Below, in pieces: positions 25,901-33,392 of a stretch of 64,000 nucleotides of DNA; within the stretch, counting starts at the first letter, position 1, and the number at the start of each line of letters is the position of its first letter. The notes beneath the pieces were generated by a model. The model was not told the DNA's origin. It ran no database searches and worked only from the letters and a program-made list of their open reading frames with translations. The stretch comes from DASXAQ01 sp036406615 (GTDB lineage: Bacteria > Actinomycetota > UBA4738). A program made the translations under genes and the position numbers. The stretch covers positions 1 through 64,000 of the forward strand of contig DASXAQ010000069.1 of assembly GCA_036406615.1 (NCBI GenBank), given 5' to 3'.

Positions 25901-26036
25901 GCCGCGACAGCGAGATGAGGCACTGCTTCAGCCATTGCTCGCCGTTTCGGCAGACGAGAACCACCAGGACGGCGGGAGCGGTGGAGCGACCGCCGGACAC
26001 AGGCTGGTCGAGGGATCGAGCTTCGGCGTGGGTCAT
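22932..26036 (-). CDS. Family 2 glycosyltransferase fused to a multi-pass membrane domain
   Basis: A protein of about 1034 residues. The first 300 residues are a GT2 domain: VLVVLVCRNGEQWLKQCLIS, LAVDNASSDES and FVLVLHDDTVLAPDAV (with the metal-binding acidic residues), then DLDFGWRTRIAGMRVLMTP. A basic linker leads to about twelve membrane segments (roughly 330-800) and an extracytoplasmic C-terminus with a final membrane helix. Such fusions in actinomycetotes add sugars to lipid-linked cell-wall polysaccharides. The ATG at 26036 lacks a clear ribosome site; a TATGCT box about 35 bases upstream may be its -10. Other starts up to 26111 are possible. It overlaps the DUF5719 gene by 8 bases. 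Confidence 0.85.
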   Translation of the reverse strand: MTHAEARSLDQPVSGGRSTAPAVLVVLVCRNGEQWLKQCLISLSRQDYPRLGVLAVDNASSDESVRMLESTLGPERVAKLAEDRGLSGATAEALGHSASERADFVLVLHDDTVLAPDAVSNLVAAARRMEDVGVVGPKVLDPERPRELLEVGLSVDRFGYRYSPLEAGEIDQGQYDAVRDVLAVSSCAMLVSRRVLDHVDLLDERVMPRFADLDFGWRTRIAGMRVLMTPDAVALHREAGLRGERPGEQPPGRLRYERERAALSSALKNYRLVSLAWTLPVWLVQYVVRTVFLLLTRRFEDAYQMVAALGWSVRHLPGTLRRRRRVQRERRTRDHRVNQLMAPADVRLRRWAVAAGPFLRTEAPADPDAPPVAARVHAARFAASHPVLVAWAAFAILAAIAYRHLAGASPLSGGALAAFPSSPGGFFDALASGLRSTGLGGTQAASPSLGLLGLGSALAFGSPALLQKILLLVLPAAAGVGCYRAVRSWTEAPVPSVVAASCYALSSVVLWSLSLGRIPDLVVLAGLPWLTTRLWRSYTPADVRRSRRWFVGAAIGFAVLASFSPGVLLAAGVLVLATLVVPPPAARRGQGTARIVAMVIGAGLLLFPLALELATAGGRGLASAAGPAPFFWVLRLALGSAPGAWPMALYLPLAAALCLVLLAAPARRLGARAAVAAVLSIYLAWASAQGWLPLGLTNAPAFLAVAAFCYALLVGLGIASLARGVATATFGYRQVSAAVLALILGVGLVAQAGQAAVGAWSIGQGNVPAAYALVQQAPGPPSRVLFVGRRSGAPLVAPGGPVQDVALSGASSIRYAISAGPGGASALDYGRPAAGPGYDALRHALEELLSGSTTHGGALLAPFGVRFIVAGPGDLPAAVSDTLHRQVDLVVVPAGGLDVYRDDATVGTAIVAGPTWARAARSGSGLDRAMVSPQGAVPLEGGGRTYRGPAAPNGSLVTLSQQFDGWWRLRPAAGGPAPSPTDAFGWTVGFLPQRGVGPFEVVFTGQWIRTIEIVALALLWAWALWITRRPVRDV

Positions 26037-26139
26037 GCGCGACAAAAGGAAGGCAGATGGGGAAGCGGCGCCGAGCATAGCACGGCCGCTCGTCGGATCA
26101 GCCGCACGCATCGGGCGGGTGATCCACCCGAAAACGCAA

Positions 26140-26165
26140 GGAAGGGGGGCCCTCGCCCCCCTTCC
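26140..26165 (-). terminator. Intrinsic terminator of the H1-like gene
   Basis: An 11-bp stem (GGAAGGGGGGC at 26140-26150 with GCCCCCCTTCC at 26155-26165) and a 4-base loop, 25 bases after the stop at 26190. On the minus strand it is followed by TTGCGTTTT. Confidence 0.75.
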
Positions 26166-26189
26166 AAAGGACTCCGTGATGCGATGGTG

Positions 26190-26450
26190 CTACTTCCGCT
26201 TCGCGGTGGTCCTGCGTCTGGCGGTCGACTTGCGTGCCGTCGACTTGCGTGCCGTCGACTTGCGAGCTGTCGACCTCTTGGCAGTGGATTTCTTGGCCGC
26301 CGGGCGACGAGTCGTCCGCTTGGCCGTGCTCTTCCTGGCCGCGGTCTTTCTCTTCGCGGTGGTCTTCTTGGCCGCCGGGCGACGAGTCGTCCGCTTGGCC
26401 GTGCTCTTCTTGGCCGCCGTCTTCCTCTTGGCCGTCTTTCTCGCTGGCAT
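26190..26450 (-). CDS. Histone H1-like Lys/Arg/Ala repeat protein
   Basis: An 86-residue, extremely basic protein made almost only of Lys, Arg, Ala, Thr and Ser in repeats such as KSTAKRTTRRPAAKK and the pentamer STARK. It resembles the C-terminal tails of histone H1 and of bacterial H1-like nucleoid proteins (for example the tail of mycobacterial HupB), without their folded domain; DNA or RNA compaction is the likely role. The ATG at 26450 is preferred because GGAGG lies 8 bases upstream; the GTG at 26459 would overlap that site. It is the next gene after whiB (25 bases) and may share its transcript. It ends at a strong terminator. Confidence 0.8.
   Translation of the reverse strand: MPARKTAKRKTAAKKSTAKRTTRRPAAKKTTAKRKTAARKSTAKRTTRRPAAKKSTAKRSTARKSTARKSTARKSTARRRTTAKRK
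26224..26283 (-). repeat. 15-bp tandem repeats coding the STARK pentamer
   Basis: Four consecutive 15-bp units starting at 26224, 26239, 26254 and 26269. The first two are identical (gtcgacttgcgtgcc on the plus strand), the third differs at two bases and the fourth is diverged. They encode the repeated basic pentamer of the H1-like protein. Confidence 0.9.
26290..26409 (-). repeat. 45-bp perfect direct repeat within the H1-like gene
   Basis: Identical 45-base copies at 26290-26334 and 26365-26409, exactly 75 bases (25 codons) apart, encoding the KSTAKRTTRRPAAKK unit twice. Identity at silent sites suggests recent duplication. Confidence 0.9.
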
Positions 26451-26475
26451 CTGGTTCACCTCCTTCCGTCGCGTG

Positions 26476-26703
26476 TCAGGACGCCATGCGCTTCAGGCGT
26501 CGCCGCTCCCGTTCGCTCATGCCGCCCCACACGCCGTACCGCTCGTCGCGGCGCAAGGCGTAGTTGAGGCATTCGATCCGGACGGGACAATCCGCGCAGA
26601 TGCGCTTCGCCTCGCGGGAGGACCCGCCCTTCTCGGGGAAGAAGACCTCCGGGTCGTGTTCCCGACATCTCGCGCGTTCTTGCCATGGAATGAAGTGGTG
26701 CAC
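26476..26703 (-). CDS. WhiB-family iron-sulfur transcription factor
   Basis: An actinomycetote-specific Fe-S regulator of 75 residues that typically acts with the main sigma factor. The four cluster ligands are Cys13, Cys36, Cys39 and Cys45 (CADCPVRIEC), followed by the turn GVWGG at 57-61 and a basic tail RERRRLKRMAS. By position beside the F420 genes it corresponds to WhiB2/WhmD, which is needed for septation in mycobacteria, but the subfamily is inferred from synteny only. The GTG start is preceded by GGGGGAGGGACG. An 18-bp perfect palindrome lies 13 bases upstream of the start and could be an operator. Confidence 0.93.
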   Translation of the reverse strand: MHHFIPWQERARCREHDPEVFFPEKGGSSREAKRICADCPVRIECLNYALRRDERYGVWGGMSERERRRLKRMAS

Positions 26704-26716
26704 CGTCCCTCCCCCG

Positions 26717-26734
26717 AATTACATTCTTGTAATT
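26717..26734. promoter_or_regulatory. Palindromic candidate operator upstream of whiB
   Basis: AATTACATTCTTGTAATT: perfect 7-bp arms with a 4-base centre, strikingly A/T-rich in this genome, 13 bases upstream of the whiB start codon. It lies where the -10 region or early leader would be, so a bound regulator could block transcription. Confidence 0.5.
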
Positions 26735-26759
26735 CTGAAGGAGTCGCGCAGCGCTTGGC

Positions 26760-26781
26760 AAGTCCGAGGGGACTTTTTTTT
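26760..26781 (+). terminator. Terminator-like hairpin on the strand opposite whiB and fbiC
   Basis: AAGTCC, loop GAGG, GGACTT followed by an unbroken T run (eight T at 26774-26781). It reads as an intrinsic terminator on the plus strand, although both flanking genes are on the minus strand. Confidence 0.45.
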
Positions 26782-26897
26782 CGGCGGTCCCAAGAGCGCC
26801 GATTTGCCTGTTCACACGCAAATCGTGGCGTGCCGAAGGCGCGTGCGCAAGGACTTTCGACAGAAAACTTTGCGGTCAAGCAGCCTGACGAGTTTCG

Positions 26898-29435
26898 TCA
26901 GGAAGACTGACGAGATGTGACGATCTCGGCGGTTGTCGACGAATTCTCCGGCCGCGACGCACGCGCGCGATCCTCGACGCGTCCATACAACGTGGTTCGC
27001 TCCGCCGGCGTGCGACCGATGTCGAGGATCGCGTCGACGAACTCCTGCGGCTCCTTGCGGATCCCCCACTCGGCCCCCGCCATGCGCGAGATGGTCTCCT
27101 CCATCAGGGTTCCGCCGAAGTCGTTGGCTCCGCCGCGCAGGATCGCCTTGCAGTACTCCATTCCCATTTTGACCCAGCTGACCTGCACGTTTGCGATCCG
27201 CCCATCCAGCATCACCCGGGCCACGGCGTGCATGCGCCGGTTGTCATCGAGCGAGGGGCCGGGCCGCGCCTTGCCCGCGAGGTAGATGGGCGCGTTCTGA
27301 TAGACGAACGGCAGCGGCACGAACTCCGTGAAGCCGCCGGTGTCGTCCTGGATGCGGCGAAGCCGCCGGATGTGCGCCACCCAGTGCGGTGGCGCGTCGA
27401 CGTGGCCGTACATGATCGTGGACGACGACGGCGTGCCGACCGCGTGGGCGGTGCGCACGATCTCCTCCCACGTGTCGGCCGGGAGCTTGCCTCGCGTCAG
27501 CACCCACCGGACCTCGTCGTCCAGGATCTCCGCCGCGGTGCCCGGCATGCTGCCCTGGCCACGGCGGCGGCATTCCTCGAGGAACTCGCGAAACGAGATC
27601 CCGAGCCTCGCGGAGCCGTTCAGGACCTCCATGGGGCTGAAGGCGTGGATGTGCATCCCGGGGACGCGCTCGCGGATCGCGTCGAGGATCGAGAAGTAGA
27701 ACTCGCCGGGCAGGCTCGGGTGCAGTCCGCCCTGGACGCACACCTCTGTCGCGCCGTAACCCCACGCCTCCTCCGCGCGGTCGGCCACCTCGTCCAGCGA
27801 CAGGGTGTAGGACTCGGGGTCGACCTCGCGCTGCGCGAACGCGCAGAAGCGGCACCCCGTGTAACAGACGTTGGTGAAGTTGATGTTCCGGTTGACCACG
27901 TAGGTCACGTCGTCCCCCACCGCCCGGCGGCGAAGCTCGTCCGCGGTGTCGCACAGGGCCTCCAGGGCGTCGCCTTCGGCCTCGAACAGCGCCAGCGCCT
28001 CGGCGTCGGTGAGCTCGCCGCCCCGGCCGGCGGACGCCTTGGCCAGGGCCGCCCGGACGTCAGCGGCCAGCCGTTCGGGAGCGCGGTCCCGCCGCTGCCA
28101 GTCGCGGGTGACCTCGATGGCCTCGAAGCTGCCGTACACCTCGGCCGCATCCTCGCGAAGGCCGGCCGCGGGTCCCTTCGTGAACGTGAGCGCGATCTCG
28201 CGCGGCTTCCATCGAACGGGGGGGTCCTGCCACGGCACCGGCTCGGGCACCCGGTCCCCCGCGAGCCCGTCGGGCCCCATCAGCCGGCGGACCGGCTCCT
28301 GCATCTTGCCGGCGAGCCACGGGTCTGGGCGAAGCGCGAAGCGCGGGTAGATCGTCAGGCGTTGGCGGAGCTCGAACCCCTTCTCGTGGGTTCGCCGCTC
28401 CAGGTCGGCCAGGCGGGGCCACGCCTTCTCCGGGTTGACGTGGTCGGGCGTCACCGGCGAGACGCCGCCCCAGTCGTTGATGCCCGCGTCCAGCAGCGCC
28501 GGGTAGTCGTCGTCGGACAGGTTGGGCGGCGCCTGCACGCCGGCGTGGGGGCCGAACAGCACGCGGGCGACGGCGATCGTCGCCAGGTACTCCCCGGCGC
28601 CGGGCTCGGGCGACCGGTGCATCGCGGTGCCGGGCTTCGCCCGGAAGTTCTGGACGATCACCTCCTGCACGTGGCCGTACTTGCGATGCAGCTCGCGGAT
28701 CGCGAGCAGGGACTCCGCTCGCTCGTGAAGCGTCTCGCCGATCCCGACCAGGATTCCCGTCGTGAACGGGATCGACAGCCGGCCCGCGTCCTCGATCGTG
28801 CGGAGGCGAACGGCCGGCAGCTTGTCCGGCGAGCCGAAGTGCGGGCCACCCCTGTCCGACAGTCGGGCCGACGACGTCTCGAGCATCAGCCCCATCGAGG
28901 CGCTCACGTGCTTCAGCCGCGCCATGTCCTCCCAGCTCATGACCCCGGGGTTCAGGTGCGGCAGCAGGCCCGTCTCTTCGATCACGCGGATCGCCACCGC
29001 GCGCACGTAGTCGAGCGTCGAGTGGTACCCGCGGTCCTCGAGCCAGCGCCGCGCCTGCGGGTACCGGTCCTCCGGCCGGTCGCCGAGGGTGAACAGCGCC
29101 TCGCGGCACCCGCGGGCGCGACCGGCCTCGGCGATCGCGACGACCTCCTCCGGCGTGAGGTACGGCGCGTCGAGCTTCGCGGGCGGCTTGGCGAATGTGC
29201 AGTAGTGGCAGTGGTCGCGACACAGCATCGTCAGGGGGACGAACACCTTGCGCGAGTACGTGATCGTGCGGCCGTGCCCGAGGTCGCGCAGCCCCGATGC
29301 GATCGCGAGCAGTTCGGCCAGTGCGTCGCCCCGCGCCGACAGCAGCGCCTCGGCCTCGTCAACCGTCAGCGCCTTGCCCTGGCGCGCGCGCGCCAGGGCG
29401 CGCCCGAGCCGATGCGACGAGACGGCGTCCGCCAT
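26898..29435 (-). CDS. fbiC: FO synthase, fused CofG-CofH
   Basis: Makes the deazaflavin FO of coenzyme F420 from tyrosine and a ribityl-uracil precursor using two radical SAM centres. The 845 residues hold a CofG half with Cys72, Cys76 and Cys79 (CRDHCHYC) and a CofH half with CYTGCRFC near residue 525; each half shows the radical SAM barrel, for example TLGDRPEDRYPQARRWL and VCVQGGLHPSLPGEFYF. The fused form is typical of actinomycetotes. The ATG at 29435 gives the family length; a longer frame upstream is antisense to fbiA. A TAGATT box 10 bases before the ATG suggests a leaderless start. Divergent from fbiA. Confidence 0.96.
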   Translation of the reverse strand: MADAVSSHRLGRALARARQGKALTVDEAEALLSARGDALAELLAIASGLRDLGHGRTITYSRKVFVPLTMLCRDHCHYCTFAKPPAKLDAPYLTPEEVVAIAEAGRARGCREALFTLGDRPEDRYPQARRWLEDRGYHSTLDYVRAVAIRVIEETGLLPHLNPGVMSWEDMARLKHVSASMGLMLETSSARLSDRGGPHFGSPDKLPAVRLRTIEDAGRLSIPFTTGILVGIGETLHERAESLLAIRELHRKYGHVQEVIVQNFRAKPGTAMHRSPEPGAGEYLATIAVARVLFGPHAGVQAPPNLSDDDYPALLDAGINDWGGVSPVTPDHVNPEKAWPRLADLERRTHEKGFELRQRLTIYPRFALRPDPWLAGKMQEPVRRLMGPDGLAGDRVPEPVPWQDPPVRWKPREIALTFTKGPAAGLREDAAEVYGSFEAIEVTRDWQRRDRAPERLAADVRAALAKASAGRGGELTDAEALALFEAEGDALEALCDTADELRRRAVGDDVTYVVNRNINFTNVCYTGCRFCAFAQREVDPESYTLSLDEVADRAEEAWGYGATEVCVQGGLHPSLPGEFYFSILDAIRERVPGMHIHAFSPMEVLNGSARLGISFREFLEECRRRGQGSMPGTAAEILDDEVRWVLTRGKLPADTWEEIVRTAHAVGTPSSSTIMYGHVDAPPHWVAHIRRLRRIQDDTGGFTEFVPLPFVYQNAPIYLAGKARPGPSLDDNRRMHAVARVMLDGRIANVQVSWVKMGMEYCKAILRGGANDFGGTLMEETISRMAGAEWGIRKEPQEFVDAILDIGRTPAERTTLYGRVEDRARASRPENSSTTAEIVTSRQSS

Positions 29436-29445
29436 GCCGCGCTCG

Positions 29446-29451
29446 AATCTA
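29446..29451 (-). promoter_or_regulatory. Candidate -10 box of fbiC (leaderless)
   Basis: TAGATT on the minus strand, 10 bases before the fbiC ATG, with no ribosome site between. The 115-base region to fbiA must hold both divergent promoters. Confidence 0.35.
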
Positions 29452-29550
29452 CGTCGGGTGCCCCGATGGGACAACCGCGGCCCGCGGCGGCGAGATCGTG
29501 AACACGCACCGGGGGGACGCGGAAGCGCCCTCCGCGGGAAGATAGTCGCC

Positions 29551-30504
29551 ATGGACGTCGTGGCTCTGGCGGGAGGGGTCGGCGCCGGGAAGTTCCTGCG
29601 CGGCCTCGTGCGCGTCGTCGACCCGAGCGACCTGACGGTGATCGTGAACACGGGCGACGACCTGCGCGTGCACGGCCTGGCCGTCTCCCCGGACCTGGAC
29701 TCCGTCGCGTACTGGCTCGGCGGCGTCGCCGACGTCGAGCGCGGGTGGGGCCGCGCCGGCGAGACGTTCCGCGCGACCGAGGAGCTTCGGTCCTTCGACT
29801 CGCCCGACGCGTGGTTCGGACTGGGCGACCTGGACCTGGCGACCCACCTTGTGCGCACGAGGCTGCTGGCGCAGGGGCGCACACTGACGGAGGCCACCGC
29901 CCAGATCGCGTCCCGGTTCGGCGTGGCCGCTCGCCTCCTCCCGATGTCGGACGACCTCGTAGAGACCCGCATCGATGCGGTCGACGAGCACGGCCGGGCC
30001 CTGGATCTGCACTTCCAGGAGTACTGGGTCCAGCGCGCCGCGCGCGACGAGGTCAAGGCGGTCCGGTTCGACGGGATCGAACTCGCCCGCCCGGCGCCCG
30101 GGGCGATCGACGCGATCCGTGACGCCGATGCGGTGCTGCTGTGTCCGTCGAACCCCGTCGTGTCGATCGGGCCGATCCTGTCGGTGCCGGGCGTGCGCGA
30201 CGCGGTGGCCGCGCGACGCGATCGCGCGGCAGGCGTGTCACCGATCGTCGGGGGCGCGCCCGTCCGGGGGATGGCGGACCGCCTGCTCCCCTCCGCCGGG
30301 GTGGAGGTGTCGGCGTCCGGCGTCGCGGCCCTCTACGAAGACGTCCTGTCGGGGTGGGTGATCGACGAGGTCGACCGCGCGCACGCGGCGAGGGTCGAGG
30401 CGCGTGGCATGCGGGTGGCGGTGACCGACACGATCATGCGCGACGACGCGGCCGCGGCCTCGCTCGCGGCCGCTGCCCTCGACCTGGCGCTGGGCGTCGC
30501 GTGA
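29551..30504 (+). CDS. fbiA: 2-phospho-L-lactate (or PEP) transferase of F420 synthesis
   Basis: Joins the activated three-carbon unit (lactyl or, in actinomycetotes, phosphoenolpyruvyl-guanosine) to FO, giving the F420-0 or dehydro-F420-0 core. The 317 residues match CofD/FbiA: VVALAGGVGAGKFLRGL at 2-18, VIVNTGDDLRVHGLAVSPDLDSV, GWFGLGD-like AWFGLGDLDLATHLVRT, LPMSDD, LCPSNPVVSIGPIL and SPIVGGAPVRGMADRLL. The ATG at 29551 is chosen over the longer frame from 29248 because it gives the family N-terminus. It is 22 bases upstream of fbiB in the same operon, as in mycobacteria. Confidence 0.96.
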   Translation: MDVVALAGGVGAGKFLRGLVRVVDPSDLTVIVNTGDDLRVHGLAVSPDLDSVAYWLGGVADVERGWGRAGETFRATEELRSFDSPDAWFGLGDLDLATHLVRTRLLAQGRTLTEATAQIASRFGVAARLLPMSDDLVETRIDAVDEHGRALDLHFQEYWVQRAARDEVKAVRFDGIELARPAPGAIDAIRDADAVLLCPSNPVVSIGPILSVPGVRDAVAARRDRAAGVSPIVGGAPVRGMADRLLPSAGVEVSASGVAALYEDVLSGWVIDEVDRAHAARVEARGMRVAVTDTIMRDDAAAASLAAAALDLALGVA

Positions 30505-30526
30505 ACCGTCCGCGGGAGCGTGGTGC

Positions 30527-31849
30527 GTGAGCGTCGAGATCCTGCCCGTCGCGGGCATGCCCGAGGTGCGCGAGGGCGACGACGTCGCGTCGATGACGCT
30601 GGCCGCGCTCCACGCCGCCGGCATCCAGCCGGCCGACGGGGACGTGGTGGTCGTGACCCAGAAGATCGTGTCGAAGGCCGAGGGCCGCATCGTCCACGAA
30701 CCGCCCGGCGGACGACCGGAGATCGTGGCGGCCCAGACACGCCGGATCGTCGCCCGGCGCGACGACCTGGTGATCGCCGAGACGTCGCACGGGTTCGTCT
30801 GCGCGAACGCCGGCGTGGACGCGTCGAATGTGACGGAGGGTTTCCTGGCGTTGCTGCCGGAGGACCCCGACGGGAGCGCTGAGCGGATCCGCACACGCCT
30901 GCGCGCCGGGTCAGGGGCCGACGTGGCCGTGGTGGTGACCGACACGTTCGGGCGCGCGTGGCGGCGCGGGCTGGTCAACGTCGCGATCGGCGCGGCCGGG
31001 CTCCCGTCGCTGGTCGACCTGCGCGGGACGAAGGACGCCGGGGGCCGCCTGCTCGAGGCCACGATCGTCGCCCTGGCCGACGAGGTGGCGGCGGCGAGCG
31101 GGCTGGTCATGGGCAAGGCCGACGGCGTGCCGGTCGCGCTGGTGCGCGGCGTCTCCGCCGACGCGCCGCCGCTGCCGGCCGCCGAGCTGGTGCGACCCCC
31201 CGATGAGGACCTGTTCCGGGAGTCCCCGCTCCAGGCCATCCACGCGCGCCGGTCGATCCGGCGCTTCGGGCCGGACCCCGTCGACCCGGCGGCCCTGCGC
31301 GAGGCGGTGCGGGCGGCCTGCACGGCGCCGGCTCCGCACCACACGAAGCCCTGGCTGTTCGTGGTCGTGGATTCGGCGCCGGCACGGTCCCGGCTGCTCA
31401 CCGCGATGTCCGTCGCATGGGAGCGGGACCTGCGGGGCGACGGCACCGGGGAGGACGTCATCCGGCGCCGGCAGGCGAAGTCGGACGACCTACTGGGCGC
31501 CGCGCCGGTCCTGGCGGTGCCCTGCGTCCGGCTCCGGGGGGCCCACACGTACCCGGACGCCGAGCGCGCCGACGCCGAGCGCGAGATGTTCCTGCTGTCC
31601 GGCGGCGCCGCGATCCAGAACCTGATGCTGGCCCTGCACGCGCAGGGGCTCGCCTCCTGCTGGGTGTCCTCGACGCTGTTCTGCAAACAGGAGACGCGCG
31701 GGGCACTGGGGCTGGACGACGAATGGATCCCGCTGGGCGCCATCGCGATCGGGTCGCCCGCCGGGCCGGGGCCGCCGCCGCGACCGGACCTGGACGTCGC
31801 CGCGTTCCTCCGGTTCGATAGGAACGTCGCACGCGGCGACGGAGGCTGA
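30527..31849 (+). CDS. fbiB: F420:gamma-glutamyl ligase fused to a nitroreductase-like domain
   Basis: Adds the glutamate tail to F420-0 and, in mycobacteria, reduces dehydro-F420-0. The 440 residues comprise a CofE ligase domain (about 1-235) with VVVTQKIVSKAEGR, ADVAVVVTDTFGRAWRRGLVNVAIG and DEVAAASGLVMGKADGVPVALVRG broken by turns, followed by a flavin nitroreductase domain (about 245-435) beginning AIHARRSIRRFGPDP and including APHHTKPWLF, LLSGGAAIQNLMLALHAQG and WIPLGAIAIG. This two-domain FbiB is typical of actinomycetotes. The GTG start follows GGGAG. A hairpin 38 bases downstream likely ends the fbiA-fbiB message. Confidence 0.95.
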   Translation: MSVEILPVAGMPEVREGDDVASMTLAALHAAGIQPADGDVVVVTQKIVSKAEGRIVHEPPGGRPEIVAAQTRRIVARRDDLVIAETSHGFVCANAGVDASNVTEGFLALLPEDPDGSAERIRTRLRAGSGADVAVVVTDTFGRAWRRGLVNVAIGAAGLPSLVDLRGTKDAGGRLLEATIVALADEVAAASGLVMGKADGVPVALVRGVSADAPPLPAAELVRPPDEDLFRESPLQAIHARRSIRRFGPDPVDPAALREAVRAACTAPAPHHTKPWLFVVVDSAPARSRLLTAMSVAWERDLRGDGTGEDVIRRRQAKSDDLLGAAPVLAVPCVRLRGAHTYPDAERADAEREMFLLSGGAAIQNLMLALHAQGLASCWVSSTLFCKQETRGALGLDDEWIPLGAIAIGSPAGPGPPPRPDLDVAAFLRFDRNVARGDGG

Positions 31850-31886
31850 GGGCGGGGCCGAGCCGAGCACACCGACCGGAAGATGC

Positions 31887-31916
31887 GCGAGGGGCGCCCC
31901 GTAGGACGCCCCTCGC
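31887..31916. terminator. Bidirectional hairpin between fbiB and the purine permease
   Basis: A 10-bp stem (GCGAGGGGCG at 31887-31896 with CGCCCCTCGC at 31907-31916) and a 10-base loop in the 112-base gap between two convergent genes. No strong T run is present. Confidence 0.6.
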
Positions 31917-31961
31917 CGTGCCCGCGGCTCCCTTCCCCTGGATCCGCGAACGACCGTAAGG

Positions 31962-33392
31962 CTACACCAACACGCCGTGGACGAAATACCAGGCGAAGAT
32001 CGCGGCGACCACGTACATCAGCGGGTGGACGTCGCGGGCGCGCCCGCGCAGGACCGCGATGACGGTGTACGAAAGAAACCCGGCGCCGACGCCGTTCGCA
32101 ATGCTGTACGTGAACGGCATCATCACCATCGTCAGCAGCACCGGGATCCCGATCCCCGGATCGGTCCATTCGATGTCCTTGACGATCGTCATCATGAAGT
32201 AGCCGACGATCACCAGGACGGGCGCCGTCGCCTCGGGCGGGATCACGCCGGCGAGCGGCGACAGGAACAGGCAGAGCAGGAACAGCACGCCGACCACGAC
32301 CGACGTCAGCCCCGTGCGGCCGCCCTGGCTCACGCCCGCGGCGCTCTCGATGTAGGTGGTGTTCGATGACGACGAGGCCGCGCCGCCGGCCGCCGCCGCC
32401 AGCGAGTCGACGAGCAGCACGCGGTTCATGCCGGGCAGCCGTCCCCGGTGGTCGAGCAGCTTCGCCTCCCCGCTGATGCCGATCACCGTGCCCATCGTGT
32501 CGAAGAAGTCAGACAGCATGACGGCGATCACGATGGCCAGGGCCGTCCCCCAGCCGAGGACCTTGAAGAAGGAGAACGAGAAGTTCCCCACCAGGGCGAA
32601 GTTGGGGGTCGAGGCCCAGGTGCTGGGCCACTTGGCCACCGCCGGCCCCACCGAGGCCCAGATCTTGCCGTGGCCCCAGATCGCGTTGATCAGGGCCGCC
32701 ACCACGGTTGTGCTCACGATGCCGATGAGCAGCGACCCCTTCACTCTTCGGGCCACCAGGGTGGCCGTGATCGCCAGTCCGATGGCGAACGTCAGGATGC
32801 GAAGCGTCGTCAGGTCCGGCGCCAGCGTGACGACGGTGCCGGAGGTGTCGCTGTGGATCACGATGCCGGCGTTGACCAGCCCGATCAGGGTGATGAACAG
32901 ACCGATGCCGATCCCGATGGCCCGTTTGAGGTCCATGGGGATCGCGTTGAGGACCGCCTCGCGAAAGCCGGTCAGCACCAGCGCCGAGATGACCAGGCCC
33001 TCGACGACGATCACGCCCATCGCCTGCGGCCACGACAGCTTGTCAGCACCGACGAGGGTGAACGCGACGAACGCGTTCAGGCCGAGCCCGGCTGCCAGCG
33101 CGAACGGGTACTTCGCGTAGAAGCCCATCAGCAGCGTCATCGCGCCGGCCACCAGCGCCGTCACGGTGAGCACCTGGTCGAACGGCAGCGACGTCCCGGC
33201 CGGGTCCTTCACGGCGCCGAGGATCGCCGGGTTGACGAACAGGATGTACGCCATCGTCAGGAACGTGGCGAACCCCGCGGCGATCTCGGTGCGCACCGTC
33301 GAGCCGCGCTCGCTGATGTGGAAGTAGCGGTCGGCCAGGGCTCCCCATCCCTGCGACCGCGCCGTCTCGTGGGGGGTTTCGGTTCGCGCCAC
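31962..33392 (-). CDS. NCS2-family purine permease (AzgA/PbuG-like)
   Basis: Inner-membrane proton-coupled uptake of hypoxanthine, guanine or adenine. The 476 residues have about 12-14 membrane segments with AzgA-type signatures: STVRTEIAAGFATFLTMAYI and FVNPAIL near the N-terminus, KYPFALAAGLGLNAFVAFT, SDFFDTMGTVIGISGEA, and SSSSNTTYIESAAGVSQGGRT (turns between). The GTG at 33392 follows GGAAGGGAG and gives the expected length; the open frame upstream to 35768 is antisense. It may feed the purine side of the salvage enzymes at 15-18 kb, but that is an inference. Convergent with fbiB. Confidence 0.92.
   Translation of the reverse strand: MARTETPHETARSQGWGALADRYFHISERGSTVRTEIAAGFATFLTMAYILFVNPAILGAVKDPAGTSLPFDQVLTVTALVAGAMTLLMGFYAKYPFALAAGLGLNAFVAFTLVGADKLSWPQAMGVIVVEGLVISALVLTGFREAVLNAIPMDLKRAIGIGIGLFITLIGLVNAGIVIHSDTSGTVVTLAPDLTTLRILTFAIGLAITATLVARRVKGSLLIGIVSTTVVAALINAIWGHGKIWASVGPAVAKWPSTWASTPNFALVGNFSFSFFKVLGWGTALAIVIAVMLSDFFDTMGTVIGISGEAKLLDHRGRLPGMNRVLLVDSLAAAAGGAASSSSNTTYIESAAGVSQGGRTGLTSVVVGVLFLLCLFLSPLAGVIPPEATAPVLVIVGYFMMTIVKDIEWTDPGIGIPVLLTMVMMPFTYSIANGVGAGFLSYTVIAVLRGRARDVHPLMYVVAAIFAWYFVHGVLV

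Noticed and set aside
26224..26409. Repeats that could be taken for a CRISPR or a mobile repeat
   Set aside because: The repeats are in frame (15 and 75 bases), lie inside one gene, and have no unique spacers.
26234..26563. Plus-strand open frames across the H1-like gene
   Set aside because: The repeats translate to a low-complexity product on that strand; the minus strand has a ribosome site, a terminator and a sensible basic protein.
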